Shown piece by piece: positions 1 through 8,508 of a stretch of 64,000 nt of DNA (position 1 is its first letter; every line of letters starts with the position of its first letter). The position numbers and the translations under genes were made by a program. The notes below the pieces were generated by a model. That model was not told where the DNA came from and searched no databases. It saw only the letters and a list, made by a program, of their open reading frames with translations. The stretch is from assembly GCA_036557885.1 (NCBI GenBank), contig DATBGS010000108.1, positions 3,583 through 67,582 on the forward strand, written 5' to 3'. Origin of the DNA: DATBGS01 sp036557885 (GTDB taxonomy: Bacteria; Chloroflexota; Ktedonobacteria; Ktedonobacterales; DATBGS01).

Positions 1-1062
1 CTGCGGACGCCGCCGATAGCCCACCAGACCATGCAAATCGCGCAGCGCCTCCACAATCGCATCCGGGTTCCAGCGAAACTCGGCGGGCGGAGCATCGCCC
101 AGCGTCTCAACCACCTCATCCCCACCCAGCAACACGTTAAAGCACGAGGCCGCTGACTGCGCCAGCGCGTCAATATCGTAGCCACCCTCCTGCACCATCA
201 GCAAACGCCCCTGGCAGTAATCTTCCGCCAGGTCTTTCAGCAGGCGCGTAATCAGCACAAAATCCACATTCGAGAGCCGAAGCTGCCCCAGAGGGTCTTT
301 CCAGTGGGCATCAAATCCCGCTGAGAGCAGCAGCAGTTCCGGCTGAAAGCGATCTGTCAGCGGCGCCACCACCTGCCGAATGATCGCGTCAAACACCGCC
401 CAATCTGCACCAGCAGGCAGCGGGATATTCACCGTCGTCCCGATGGCATCACCTTCCCCCATCTCATCCGAGCGCCCCGTGCCAGGATACCAGGGGAATT
501 GATGCGTGGAGATATAGAGCACGCGCGGGTCGGCGTAGAACATCTCCTGTGTGCCGTTGCCATGATGCACGTCATAATCAACGATCATCACCCGCTTGAG
601 GCCATAGCGATCAATCGCGTAACGCGCCGCCACCGCCACATTGTTAAAGATACAAAAGCCCATCGCCTGCGACGGACGCGCGTGGTGGCCGGGGGGCCGC
701 ACCAGCGCGTAGCCATTCTGCGCCCGACCATCCAGCATCGCATCCAGCGCCACCAGCGGCGCTCCCGCCGCCATCAGCGCCGCCTCATACGAGCGCGCCG
801 AAAGATACGTCTCGGCCTCAACCCGGCGCGTTCCCTTCTTCACCGCCTCCTCAATCTCGTGGATATACTCGCGCGTATGCACCGTCGCCAGTTCATCCTC
901 TGTGGCTGGCCGGGGAGAGAGCCGCAGCACATCCGGGCGGTCCAGCCAGCCCAGCCGCTCCAGTTGGTCGTAAATGGCAGCGGCCCGCCTGGGCGACTCT
1001 GGATGCTTCGACGGCGGCTGATGCGCTAAAAAAATCGGGTCATACACAAATGCCGTTGCCAT
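1..1062 (-). CDS. Histone deacetylase family protein (C-terminus cut by window edge)
   Basis: I translated this frame by hand from the ATG at 1062; it stays open to base 1, giving about 354 residues without a stop. It reads as a class II HDAC / acetylpolyamine amidohydrolase-like hydrolase that removes acetyl groups from amines with a Zn ion. Visible motifs are RPPGHHA near residue 123, DYDVHHGNGTQ near 162 (the Asp and His metal ligands) and LLSAGFDAH near 245 (second Asp ligand), followed by the GGY element near 295. Family members run about 300-375 residues, so only the extreme C-terminus is missing. It is 46 bp downstream of sucD on the same strand and might be cotranscribed with sucCD. 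The family is clear; the substrate (acetylated protein, polyamine or acetoin-type) cannot be told from sequence. Confidence 0.88.
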   Translation of the reverse strand, partial: MATAFVYDPIFLAHQPPSKHPESPRRAAAIYDQLERLGWLDRPDVLRLSPRPATEDELATVHTREYIHEIEEAVKKGTRRVEAETYLSARSYEAALMAAGAPLVALDAMLDGRAQNGYALVRPPGHHARPSQAMGFCIFNNVAVAARYAIDRYGLKRVMIVDYDVHHGNGTQEMFYADPRVLYISTHQFPWYPGTGRSDEMGEGDAIGTTVNIPLPAGADWAVFDAIIRQVVAPLTDRFQPELLLLSAGFDAHWKDPLGQLRLSNVDFVLITRLLKDLAEDYCQGRLLMVQEGGYDIDALAQSAASCFNVLLGGDEVVETLGDAPPAEFRWNPDAIVEALRDLHGLVGYRRRPQ

Positions 1063-1108
1063 CTTCCTGCTTCTTCTTGAATCTTCTTCTTAAATCTGCT
1101 TCATCTGC

Positions 1109-1984
1109 TTAAATCTTCTTCCCAGCCACCTGCTTCAGCAGGCCAGGAATATCAAAGATAGTATCGGCTACGGGCACCTTCGCCGCCTGAAGCGCCGCTA
1201 CCTTGCCCTGCGCTGTCCCCGTGTTCCCAGAGACAATCGCCCCGGCATGCCCCATGCGCTTGCCGGGCGGCGCGGTGCGCCCGGAGATAAAGCCGACGAC
1301 GGGCTTGCTCATCTGCTTGATATACTCGGCGGCATCTTCCTCGTCGCTGCCCCCAATCTCCCCACACATGACCACCGCGTGCGTGCGCTCATCATGCTCA
1401 AACAGGTTCAGGCAATCGGCAAACGTCGTCCCAATGATCGGGTCGCCGCCAATACCAACGCAGGTGGATTGCCCGATACCTGCCGCCGTCAGCAGCGAAA
1501 CCACCTCATAGGTCAGCGTGCCCGAACGCGAGATAAAGCCGACATGCCCTTCGCGGAAAATGCCATAGGGGATAATGCCAATCTTGCCCACACCAGGCGT
1601 GCAAAGCCCAGGGCAGTTGGGGCCAATCAAGCGTACTTGCTTTTCTTTGACAAACGTCATCGCTCGCGCCATCTCCAGCACCGGAATCCCCTCAGTGATG
1701 CAAACGACCAGCCGAATACCCGCATCCGCTGCCTCCATAATCGCATCTGGCGCGCCCAGCCCAGGCACAAAGATGCAGCTTGCATTTGCTCCGGTGGCTT
1801 TTTTGGCCTCAGCCATCGTATCAAACACAGGCACTCCTTCCACCTCTGTGCCACCTTTGCCGGGCGTCACGCCGCCCACCACCGCTGTTCCCGCCGCCAG
1901 CATATTTTTGGTATGAAACTGTCCCTCGCGGCCAGTAATACCCTGCACAATCACCTTCGAGGATTGATCAAGGAGAATGCTCAT
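1109..1984 (-). CDS. sucD: Succinate-CoA ligase (ADP/GDP-forming) subunit alpha
   Basis: The 291-residue product has the normal family length. An N-terminal CoA-binding Rossmann domain (GITGREGQFHT near residue 16) is followed by the ligase domain. The phosphohistidine segment GHAGAIVSG near residue 245 marks the active-site His that carries phosphate during succinyl-CoA + ADP + Pi = succinate + ATP + CoA. PNCPG near residue 123 is also typical of the alpha chain. Its ATG overlaps the sucC stop by 4 bp, so the two subunits are translationally coupled. Role: substrate-level phosphorylation step of the TCA cycle in the cytoplasm. Confidence 0.96.
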   Translation of the reverse strand: MSILLDQSSKVIVQGITGREGQFHTKNMLAAGTAVVGGVTPGKGGTEVEGVPVFDTMAEAKKATGANASCIFVPGLGAPDAIMEAADAGIRLVVCITEGIPVLEMARAMTFVKEKQVRLIGPNCPGLCTPGVGKIGIIPYGIFREGHVGFISRSGTLTYEVVSLLTAAGIGQSTCVGIGGDPIIGTTFADCLNLFEHDERTHAVVMCGEIGGSDEEDAAEYIKQMSKPVVGFISGRTAPPGKRMGHAGAIVSGNTGTAQGKVAALQAAKVPVADTIFDIPGLLKQVAGKKI

Positions 1985-3126
1985 TGTGCCCCCTTTATCG
2001 CCGCAACAATCTTCTGCGCCGCGTCCTGCATATCCTGGCCCCAGGTCAGGCCAGCATCCGCCAGCATCGCGCGCCCCTCGGCCTCGCCCGTCCCGGAAAG
2101 GCGCACCACAATTGGCAGCTTCCTGGGGAGTTCACCCTGCGCCAGAATCACGCCCCGCGCCACTTCCTCGCCGCGTGTAATCCCGCCAAAGATATTCACC
2201 AGAATCCCCTGCACATCCGGGTCGCGCGCCAGGAAAAGCAGCGCCTTCTTCATCATCTCTGCCTTGGCACCGCCACCAAAATCAAAAAAGTTGGCGGGCT
2301 TGCCGCCAGCACGCGCCACCATATCCAGCGTCGTCATCGCCAGACCCGCCCCGTTAGCAATGATGCCCACATTCCCGCCCTCCAGCTTCACATACGAAGC
2401 CAGCCCTGCGGCATGCGCCTCGTATTCAATCGGGTTGGCGTCCTCTGGCTCCGCCCAGGCCGCGTATTCTTTCTGGCGCACCAGCGCGTTATCATCAATC
2501 AAAATCTTGGCATCTGCCGCCAGCACCTGCCCATCCGCCGTCAGCGCCAGCGGATTAATCTCCGCCAGTTGCGCATCCGTTTCGATAAATGCCCTGGCAA
2601 GCGCGGAAAGAATCGCGCCGCCTTTCGCCACCACCACCGAAGGCACCCCGGCCTCGGACAGCATCCGGCGTGCCTCGAACGGCGGCAGGCCCCAGCGCAG
2701 ATCAATCACCTGGCGCACAATCTTTTCAGGCGTTTTCGCCGCGACCTCTTCAATATCCACCCCGCCAGCGGCGCTGACCATTGCCACCGGCGCCTGGGAT
2801 TTGCGGTCCAGCACAATACCCAGATAATATTCCTCTTTAATCTCCAACTTCGGGACCACCAGCACCTTTTGCACCGTCAAGCCCTTAATAGTCATCCCCA
2901 AGACCCGACTGGCCGCTTCGCGCGCCTGCTCCGGCGTATCACCAAACTGGATGCCGCCCGCCTTGCCGCGTCCCCCCACGTACACCTGGGCTTTAATCAC
3001 CACTGGCGCCCCAAATTCGCGCGCAATCTGTTCAGCTTCCTGGGGGGTCGTTGCCACCTTCCCCGGCTGAATAGGGATGGCATACCGGCTCAGGATGTCT
3101 TTGGCCTGATATTCGTGAATCTTCAT
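1981..3126 (-). CDS. sucC: Succinate-CoA ligase subunit beta
   Basis: The 381-residue protein begins MKIHEYQAKDIL, the usual start of SucC, and has an ATP-grasp nucleotide-binding domain (VVIKAQVYVGGRGKAGG near residues 42-58, NPLAL near 195) and a C-terminal CoA-ligase domain (NIFGGITRG near 314). It binds the nucleotide and succinate and forms the heterodimer or heterotetramer with SucD. The GGAGT Shine-Dalgarno just before the ATG supports this start. It is first of the sucC-sucD pair. The 415-bp divergent gap upstream shares regulatory space with the stress-protein gene. Confidence 0.96.
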   Translation of the reverse strand: MKIHEYQAKDILSRYAIPIQPGKVATTPQEAEQIAREFGAPVVIKAQVYVGGRGKAGGIQFGDTPEQAREAASRVLGMTIKGLTVQKVLVVPKLEIKEEYYLGIVLDRKSQAPVAMVSAAGGVDIEEVAAKTPEKIVRQVIDLRWGLPPFEARRMLSEAGVPSVVVAKGGAILSALARAFIETDAQLAEINPLALTADGQVLAADAKILIDDNALVRQKEYAAWAEPEDANPIEYEAHAAGLASYVKLEGGNVGIIANGAGLAMTTLDMVARAGGKPANFFDFGGGAKAEMMKKALLFLARDPDVQGILVNIFGGITRGEEVARGVILAQGELPRKLPIVVRLSGTGEAEGRAMLADAGLTWGQDMQDAAQKIVAAIKGAQ

Positions 3127-3541
3127 CGCAACTCCTTATGACCAAACCATGCTTTCCCCGCCACCCAAAATAGTAGAGATTCCCCATGATTGTTGTCTGA
3201 TGGAAGTGATTGTTCCTCTGCCAGAGATTGTACCGCACGCGGCAGCGCTTGCGCGACCTGGGGAATTACGGAAAATTACACGTGTCTGATAAACAAGCGT
3301 GCATTGACGCAGCTTTCGCTGATCCGCTCTCACCGACCCCTCTCACGAGTTTCCTTCGAGTTTCTTTTCCAATCACCAAAAGTCCTGGCAGCCGAGATGC
3401 GTCTAGCACTCATGGCAAGCTGCTTTTCCAGAGAGGGAGAGTACCCCGCAAACCCTCTAGCTGTAAGGCATCGCTCGACCCCGCATGATATAATTTCTAT
3501 GGACGTACCTCAAAAACGTCTTCCAGGGAGGAATTTCTGCA
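3127..3541. other. Divergent intergenic region, sucC / universal stress gene
   Basis: No credible gene is seen in these 415 bases; short ORFs on both strands lack ribosome sites and family similarity. On the minus strand a TACAAT box (3227-3232) could serve sucC, but no -35 hexamer stands at a normal distance. The plus-strand promoter for the stress gene is listed separately. Confidence 0.5.
3487..3494 (+). promoter_or_regulatory. Extended -10 promoter for the universal stress gene
   Basis: TGATATAAT is an exact extended -10 (TGN plus TATAAT at 3489-3494). No good -35 is present, as is common for extended -10 promoters. Expected start of transcription is near 3501, about 40 nt before the ATG at 3542. 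Confidence 0.5.
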
Positions 3542-4114
3542 ATGAGCATTTTAGAGCGGCTAGGCTTTCATCCAGGCAGCCGTGCCGCCGATAAAGTCGA
3601 ATCAAATGGCGAGCTTGCCCACTATAGCGCGGTAAGCCGCAATACCAGCTCCAGCATCACCCCCAGCGGAGAGGCGAACACCACATTGCGCAACGTGCTT
3701 GTGGCAATTCATGGCGACGAAATGGACGAGGAATTGGTGCGCCTGGCCTGCCAGATGGTCAAACCACGCAAAGGGCGTGTCTTCGCGGTCTACGGTGTCG
3801 AGGTTCCACGCACGCTTGCAGTAGACGCGGCGCTTCCAGAAATCACCGAAAAAGCCGGTCCCGCGCTTGAACACGCCGTCGAGATTGCCGAACAAATGAA
3901 CTTCGAGATCGAGCCAGAGATCGTCCAGGCCCGCAACTATGGGCACAGCCTGGTAGACGAAGCCGAAGCACACGAATGCGGCCTGATTATCCTTGGCATT
4001 CCCTACCGCACCGACCGCAGCGGGCGCTTTGATCCAGGTGAAGCGGTGCCCTATGTCTTAAACCAGGCAAAATGTCGCGTTTGGGTCATTCGCGGCCAAC
4101 GGCGCGATACGTAA
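3542..4114 (+). CDS. Universal stress protein (UspA) family
   Basis: This 190-residue protein carries one Usp domain from about residue 48 (TLRNVLVAIHGDEMDEEL) to 186. An N-terminal extension of about 45 residues has no recognisable domain. The C-terminal part has a Usp-like strand (ECGLIILGIPYR near 141-152), but the classic ATP-loop G-x2-G-x9-G-S/T is not obvious: the matching stretch reads SGRFDPGEAVPYVL, so ATP binding is doubtful. AGGGAGGAATT before the ATG is a strong ribosome site. The GAF gene follows 139 bp downstream on the same strand. Role inferred: stress adaptation, cytoplasmic. Confidence 0.8.
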   Translation: MSILERLGFHPGSRAADKVESNGELAHYSAVSRNTSSSITPSGEANTTLRNVLVAIHGDEMDEELVRLACQMVKPRKGRVFAVYGVEVPRTLAVDAALPEITEKAGPALEHAVEIAEQMNFEIEPEIVQARNYGHSLVDEAEAHECGLIILGIPYRTDRSGRFDPGEAVPYVLNQAKCRVWVIRGQRRDT

Positions 4115-4253
4115 CAGCACTTCTTTAAAGCAGCCAAAAGCGCAGACAACAAGAGAGCAGAAGATAAGACGAGAAGACCAGGAAAGAACCACAGGCGGAA
4201 TAATTAGCCAATCAGCCACAATGACAGGCGGCCAAAAAAGAGAGGAGCGCGCA

Positions 4254-4892
4254 ATGTCTGGGCAACAGAGAGTAGACGGCAAAGGCAAAAACCCAACCGA
4301 AGCCGAGCATGACTATCTGCGCGCCTTCTATCGCGTGGTCACTGCGGTCAATTCCAGCCTGCAACTGAACACCGTCTTAAATCTGGTAGCCGAGAAAGTG
4401 GCCGAAGCGATGAATATCAAAGCCTGCTCTCTTCGGCTGCTTGATCCTTTGACCGGAACGCTCACCATCAGTGCCACCTCTGGTTTAAGTCAACATTATC
4501 TGCAAAAGGGGCCAGTCAAACTGGAGAAAAGCCAGCTTGACCAGGAAGTGCTGCAAGAGCGCTCGGTCTATATCCGCAATGCCGCCCGCGACCCTCGCTT
4601 TCAGTATCCAGAGCAGGCACGCATCGAAGGCATTGTCTCCGTCTTCTGCGTGCCTCTGGTGACCAAAGGGCAGGTGCTTGGCGTCCTGCGCGTCTATAGC
4701 GGCGCTGAGCGCGAATTTACCTCGTTTGAAGAGGAGTTCTTGCACGCCCTTGCCAGCGTCAGCGCGCTGGCAATTGAGAACGCGCGGCTCTACGAAGCGC
4801 TCAAACACGACTTTGACCAGACGCTCTGGGCGCTCTGGGGCGAGCCACCCGGCGCCGCGACACCCAATCAGCAGCCTGGGATGACCTCTTAG
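4254..4892 (+). CDS. GAF domain protein
   Basis: I chose the ATG at 4254 because AGAGAGGAG lies 7 nt upstream; an ATG 33 bp earlier has no ribosome site. The resulting 212-residue protein is essentially one GAF domain (about residues 20-185), with the typical pattern NLVAEKVAEAMNIKACSLRLLD near the start and VPLVTKGQVLGVLRVYS in the second half. No kinase, cyclase, HTH or phosphodiesterase domain is attached, so it is a stand-alone sensor or a partner of another signalling protein. The ligand is unknown. The C-terminal 20 residues are Pro/Gly-rich and probably unstructured. Confidence 0.82.
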   Translation: MSGQQRVDGKGKNPTEAEHDYLRAFYRVVTAVNSSLQLNTVLNLVAEKVAEAMNIKACSLRLLDPLTGTLTISATSGLSQHYLQKGPVKLEKSQLDQEVLQERSVYIRNAARDPRFQYPEQARIEGIVSVFCVPLVTKGQVLGVLRVYSGAEREFTSFEEEFLHALASVSALAIENARLYEALKHDFDQTLWALWGEPPGAATPNQQPGMTS

Positions 4893-4924
4893 CCGGGTTA
4901 TGGAGAGATTGCTCGGCAAAACAG

Positions 4925-4953
4925 TTGCAATTACCGCCTAAATGTGATATAGT
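4925..4953 (+). promoter_or_regulatory. Sigma-70-type promoter of tRNA-Ala
   Basis: TTGCAA (4925-4930), 17-bp spacer, TATAGT (4948-4953). Predicted start near 4960, six bases before the mature tRNA 5' end. Confidence 0.7.
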
Positions 4954-4965
4954 TATTTCGCATCC

Positions 4966-5038
4966 GGGGATGTAGCTCAGTTGGGAGAGCGCGACAATCG
5001 CACTGTCGAGGCCAGGGGTTCGAGCCCCCTCATCTCCA
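4966..5038 (+). tRNA. tRNA-Ala (anticodon CGC)
   Basis: All four arms fold by hand: acceptor GGGGATG with CATCTCC (including the G3-U70 wobble that is the alanine identity element), D-arm GCTC/GAGC, anticodon stem CGACA/TGTCG with a seven-base loop giving CGC at positions 34-36, and T-arm AGGGG-TTCGAGC-CCCCT. The discriminator base is A; CC follows in the genome but the third CCA base does not (CCT), so CCA is not fully encoded. It reads GCG codons. Confidence 0.93.
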
Positions 5039-5043
5039 CCTGA

Positions 5044-5083
5044 AAACCCTCTCTCGCTTCCCTTGCCGAGAGAGGGTTTCTTT
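5044..5083 (+). terminator. Rho-independent terminator after tRNA-Ala
   Basis: A 13-bp perfect stem (AAACCCTCTCTCG, 5044-5056, with 5067-5079) is followed by a short T-rich run. It starts six bases after the tRNA. Confidence 0.8.
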
Positions 5084-5134
5084 CTGCCTGATTTGACGCC
5101 GCGCTGCTTTGCTACACGTTGCCTGGCGCGTCCA

Positions 5135-6250
5135 TCATTTGCTTTCTTGCTGGTTGGAACGCGCTTTGGGCGACGTGCGCGTGGAGGGTGCCTTTGGAGC
5201 ACGCGGCGTGCCGCCAGAGGTAGAAGCCTTGGACGACGGCGCCGGGACCGTTTTCGCCGTTGTGCGACGCCTTGGCGCGGGAACGGTCTTTGCTGTGCGG
5301 CGCCCTTTCCCCGTCGGTGGCTTTTTGGCGCGCGGGGCTGGAGTCGCCTGGGGAACCACCAAAACATCAACCACAATGGCGCTCATATCATCAGGCTTTG
5401 ACCGCAGGGTCGGATTCAAGCCACGCTGCGAGCGTTTGCGTGCCTCCCGCACCAGCGCATCGCTGCTGTTGCCGCGCCGCCCGGCTTTGCGCAGTATCTG
5501 AAGAATCTCGCGCTCTGTCAGGTTATCGTGAACGCCATCGCTGCACACCAGCAGCCGATCACCGGCATACACCTCGATCTCCCCCACATGCACTTCTGGC
5601 TCGCCACGCCCACCGATGGCCTGGGTAATCAAGCCGCGCTGATAAAAATAGCGCTTTTGCCGATCATCCAAATCTTCCCACTGCTCAGCCTGATCAATCT
5701 CCAGCGCCTCCTCCTCCGACATCAACCCCAGAGCTACATGCGTTGACAGCACCCCATCATCAATTGTGACCCGCTCCAGGCGTCCCCGCTCCCGCAGCAC
5801 ATACAGCCGACTATCGCCCACATGCCCGTGAATCACCAGCCGCCGGTGATCTGGCGCCTCCCACAACCTGGCTGCCACCGCCGTCGTCGCCATGCCCGTA
5901 AGCTCTGGCTGGCGATCCACCACCTCGCGCACTTTCTGATCAGCCGCCAGAATCGAATCACGCATCACCACGCGCTGCGCCGCAAGGTCTTGCGCCGCGC
6001 TGGCACGCTCCCGCCAGGTCGCCAGCACCGCGTCGCGTGCCAGCCGAGACGCCACCTCGCCACCTTCATAGCCACCAACCCCATCAAATACAGCCACCAG
6101 ATCCAAAACCGTATCAATAAGTTCTGCATCTTCATTTGAATCAGGATGATCTTCAGAGGGCAGAGTAGACCAGGCCACGCGCAGCCCACTGCGCGTCTGG
6201 AGTATACGAGGTTGTTCAGTAGGAGCATGTGGGGCTGTCAAAGGCATCAA
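5135..6250 (-). CDS. PP2C-family Ser/Thr protein phosphatase with basic C-terminal tail
   Basis: Residues 20-255 form a PP2C (PPM) domain that dephosphorylates Ser/Thr with two metal ions. Metal-binding motifs are visible: SNEDAE near 38, VFDGVGGYEGG near 54, VGDSRLYVLR near 141, VCSDGVHDNL near 235 and the final SKPDDMSAIVVD near 280. The last ~80 residues are Ala/Pro/Lys/Arg/Thr-rich, contain a repeated TAKTVPAP segment and are surely disordered; a nucleic-acid or envelope-surface contact is possible. No transmembrane helix is seen, unlike PstP-type enzymes. No Ser/Thr kinase is in the window, but the FHA-domain proteins at 13.5-15 kb would fit the same phospho-signalling network. Confidence 0.9.
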   Translation of the reverse strand: MMPLTAPHAPTEQPRILQTRSGLRVAWSTLPSEDHPDSNEDAELIDTVLDLVAVFDGVGGYEGGEVASRLARDAVLATWRERASAAQDLAAQRVVMRDSILAADQKVREVVDRQPELTGMATTAVAARLWEAPDHRRLVIHGHVGDSRLYVLRERGRLERVTIDDGVLSTHVALGLMSEEEALEIDQAEQWEDLDDRQKRYFYQRGLITQAIGGRGEPEVHVGEIEVYAGDRLLVCSDGVHDNLTEREILQILRKAGRRGNSSDALVREARKRSQRGLNPTLRSKPDDMSAIVVDVLVVPQATPAPRAKKPPTGKGRRTAKTVPAPRRRTTAKTVPAPSSKASTSGGTPRAPKAPSTRTSPKARSNQQESK

Positions 6251-6430
6251 CTCACTCTCACGCTACGGGCGACACCAGTGACGCCCTGCCAATAGAACGC
6301 ACATCAAAAAATCAGACATCAGTTATACAACGAAGGGCGCCCAAAAGAGGCACAGGGAAGAAAAGATATTTTTGAGAAACCATATACCCAAGATTCTTGC
6401 CAATTGTAGCACACAAGGGCAGCGTGTGCC

Positions 6431-7957
6431 CTACCCGGTTTGCATTCTGGGGCGATATTGCACAGCCTCGGCCAGATGGGCTGGCCCAATGCTCTCCGAC
6501 TCAGCCAGATCAGCCACCGTGCGCGCCAGCTTTAATATGCGATGGAACGCGCGGGCCGAGAGATGCAACTGCTGCATGGCCGCCTTCAGCAAACTTTGCG
6601 CGCTGGCCTCCACCCGGCAAAACTCGTTCACCTCGGCTGGCCCCATCTCCGCGTTGCAGGTCAGCCGCGTCCCGGCAAAACGCCGCATCTGGCGCTCCCG
6701 CGCCGCCTGCACGCGCCCCCGAATGGTAGCTGAGCGCTCCACATCGCGCCGGTCGGCCAGCTTCTCGTACTCCACGCGCGGCACTTCCACATGAATATCA
6801 ATCCGGTCCAGCAGCGGCCCGCTGATTCTACGCTGATATTTCGCAATCGCGCCAGACGTACACACGCACTCTTTGACCGGATCGGAGAGATACCCACACG
6901 GGCAGGGGTTCATCGCCGCAATCAGCATAAAATTCGCGGGAAACGTCACCGTCCCTTGCGCCCGCGAGATCGTCACAACCTTATCTTCCAGCGGCTGGCG
7001 CATCACCTCCAGCACGTTTTGCCCAAACTCCGGCAGTTCATCCAGAAACAGCACCCCGCGATGAGACAGACTGATTTCGCCTGGCCTGGGCCAGCGCCCG
7101 CCGCCCACCAGCCCGGCATGGCTGATCGTATGATGCGGCGCACGAAATGGGCGCTGTGTAATCAAGGGCACATCTGAGGGCAGCAGGCCGCTCACGCTGT
7201 AAATCTTGGTCACATCCAGCGCCTCATCAATCGTCATGCGTGGCAGAATTGAAGGCGCCGCGCGCGCCAAGAGCGTCTTCCCAGAGCCAGGCGGCCCACT
7301 CATCAGCAAGTTATGCCCACCGCTGGCCGCCACCTCCAGCGCCCGCTTCACATGCTCCTGCCCCTTCACGTCTGCCATATCGTGGAGGTAGATTGCTCGA
7401 TCCTCAATGTGCAGCACACTCGGATCAGGCATGTACGGCTCAATCAGCCGCTCCCCGCGCAGATGCGCACCAAGCTGGGCCAGGCTCTCAACCGGATAGA
7501 TCATCACTTCCCGCACCAACGCAGCTTCCAGCGCATCGGGCGCGGGCACAAACACCGCCCGCACCTGCTTTTCACGCGCCAGCGCCACCATTGGCAAAAT
7601 CCCCTCGGTATGGCGCACATTGCCATCCAGCGAGAGTTCGCCCAGAAACAGCGCGTCCGACACATCCGCAGTGGCCTGCTCCGAAGCCAGCAAAATCGCC
7701 ACCGCTATCGGCAGGTCATACGCTGGCCCCTCTTTGCGCAGATCAGCCGGGGCCAGATTCACCGTCAGGCGCTTCATCGGGAAGATCGCGCCGCTGTTTT
7801 TGAGCGCCGCGCGCACCCGCTCCCGCGATTCCTGCACCGCTGCATCCGGCAGCCCCACAATCGTAAACGAGGGCAGCCCAAACCCAATATCTACCTCCAC
7901 CTCCACCAGTGCCCCATCCAGGCCCACAATTGCGCAACTCCGCACCTTCGCCAGCAT
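6431..7957 (-). CDS. yifB: YifB/ComM-family Mg-chelatase-like AAA+ ATPase
   Basis: I place the start at the ATG at 7957 (MLAKVRSCAIVGLDG), which has GGGGAGGA three bases upstream; a longer version from 7999 has no ribosome site. The 508-residue product has the N-terminal ChlI-like domain (GLPSFTIVGLPD), a Walker A GPPGSGKT, a Walker B-like LFLDELPEF, a CPCGY segment and the C-terminal Mg_chelatase_C domain. ComM, the characterised member, is a hexameric helicase promoting branch migration in natural transformation; whether that applies here is inference. clpS lies 51 bp upstream on the same strand. Confidence 0.93.
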   Translation of the reverse strand: MLAKVRSCAIVGLDGALVEVEVDIGFGLPSFTIVGLPDAAVQESRERVRAALKNSGAIFPMKRLTVNLAPADLRKEGPAYDLPIAVAILLASEQATADVSDALFLGELSLDGNVRHTEGILPMVALAREKQVRAVFVPAPDALEAALVREVMIYPVESLAQLGAHLRGERLIEPYMPDPSVLHIEDRAIYLHDMADVKGQEHVKRALEVAASGGHNLLMSGPPGSGKTLLARAAPSILPRMTIDEALDVTKIYSVSGLLPSDVPLITQRPFRAPHHTISHAGLVGGGRWPRPGEISLSHRGVLFLDELPEFGQNVLEVMRQPLEDKVVTISRAQGTVTFPANFMLIAAMNPCPCGYLSDPVKECVCTSGAIAKYQRRISGPLLDRIDIHVEVPRVEYEKLADRRDVERSATIRGRVQAARERQMRRFAGTRLTCNAEMGPAEVNEFCRVEASAQSLLKAAMQQLHLSARAFHRILKLARTVADLAESESIGPAHLAEAVQYRPRMQTG

Positions 7958-8008
7958 ACGTCCTCCCCATACAGCGTTAGTTAGCCCCGCCCTGCGCACC
8001 CGCTCTCG

Positions 8009-8305
8009 TTACTCAGGCTCTATCGTGCTGGTCAGCCCATAGCTTTCCAGCCCGGCCCGATAGAACTCCGCCGTCTCCTTAGGACACACCACCACAACAG
8101 CTTTCCCTTTCAAGTGCGCCTCCAGCATGATCAGCGTCGCCTCCTCAACGGTCAGACGCGGCACAACGCGCAACAACACCTGTACCACATAGTCCATCGA
8201 GTTTTCATCGTCGTTATGCAGCAAAACAAGATAGTTCGGCAGCAAGCGCCGCAGGGACTCAAGATGCTGCCTTGTCAGGGTATCGGGTTGCGAAGCCATG
8301 ATCAT
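8009..8305 (-). CDS. clpS: ATP-dependent Clp protease adaptor ClpS
   Basis: ClpS delivers N-degron substrates to ClpA/ClpC. The core reads YLVLLHNDDENSMDYVV, matching the N-end-rule binding loop, and then VVPRLTVEEATLIMLEAHLKGKAVVVV with the conserved EAH and GKA elements. Length of about 98 residues is normal. The exact start is uncertain: ATGs at 8305 and 8299 and a GTG at 8311 are all in frame and none has a clear Shine-Dalgarno. It has its own promoter (8358-8386) and probably cotranscribes with yifB. Confidence 0.9.
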   Translation of the reverse strand: MIMASQPDTLTRQHLESLRRLLPNYLVLLHNDDENSMDYVVQVLLRVVPRLTVEEATLIMLEAHLKGKAVVVVCPKETAEFYRAGLESYGLTSTIEPE

Positions 8306-8357
8306 CACCACAGGGAAAGGAGAGACAAGCCAATCAACACACCCTTCATGTGCCCCT

Positions 8358-8386
8358 ATTGTAGTGGCCGACGTTTCCTTTGTCCA
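8358..8386 (-). promoter_or_regulatory. Sigma-70-type promoter for clpS-yifB
   Basis: On the minus strand TGGACA (8381-8386, five of six consensus bases), a 17-bp spacer and TACAAT (8358-8363). Predicted start near 8351, 46 nt before the clpS start. Confidence 0.65.
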
Positions 8387-8400
8387 GGGTCAAAATGAAC

Positions 8401-8447
8401 AGGGAGAAGCAGGCACGAAGAGTACGTCTTCGTGCTTGCTTCTCCCT
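8401..8447 (-). terminator. Long hairpin, terminator of the DUF4349 gene
   Basis: A 20-bp stem (8401-8420 with 8428-8447, one G-T pair) and a 7-base loop lie between the DUF4349 stop and the clpS promoter. The downstream U-run on the minus strand is weak (GTTCATTTT). Confidence 0.65.
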
Positions 8448-8508
8448 CTGCGCTAGATGAAAGTTCTTCACCATCGCTGTTTCACCGGGAGCTATTCCAG
8501 GCGTATTC

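Noticed and set aside
1247..2827. 526-codon plus-strand frame opposite sucC/sucD
   Set aside because: It is the antisense of the two clear subunit genes, with no family similarity; long antisense frames are expected at this GC content.
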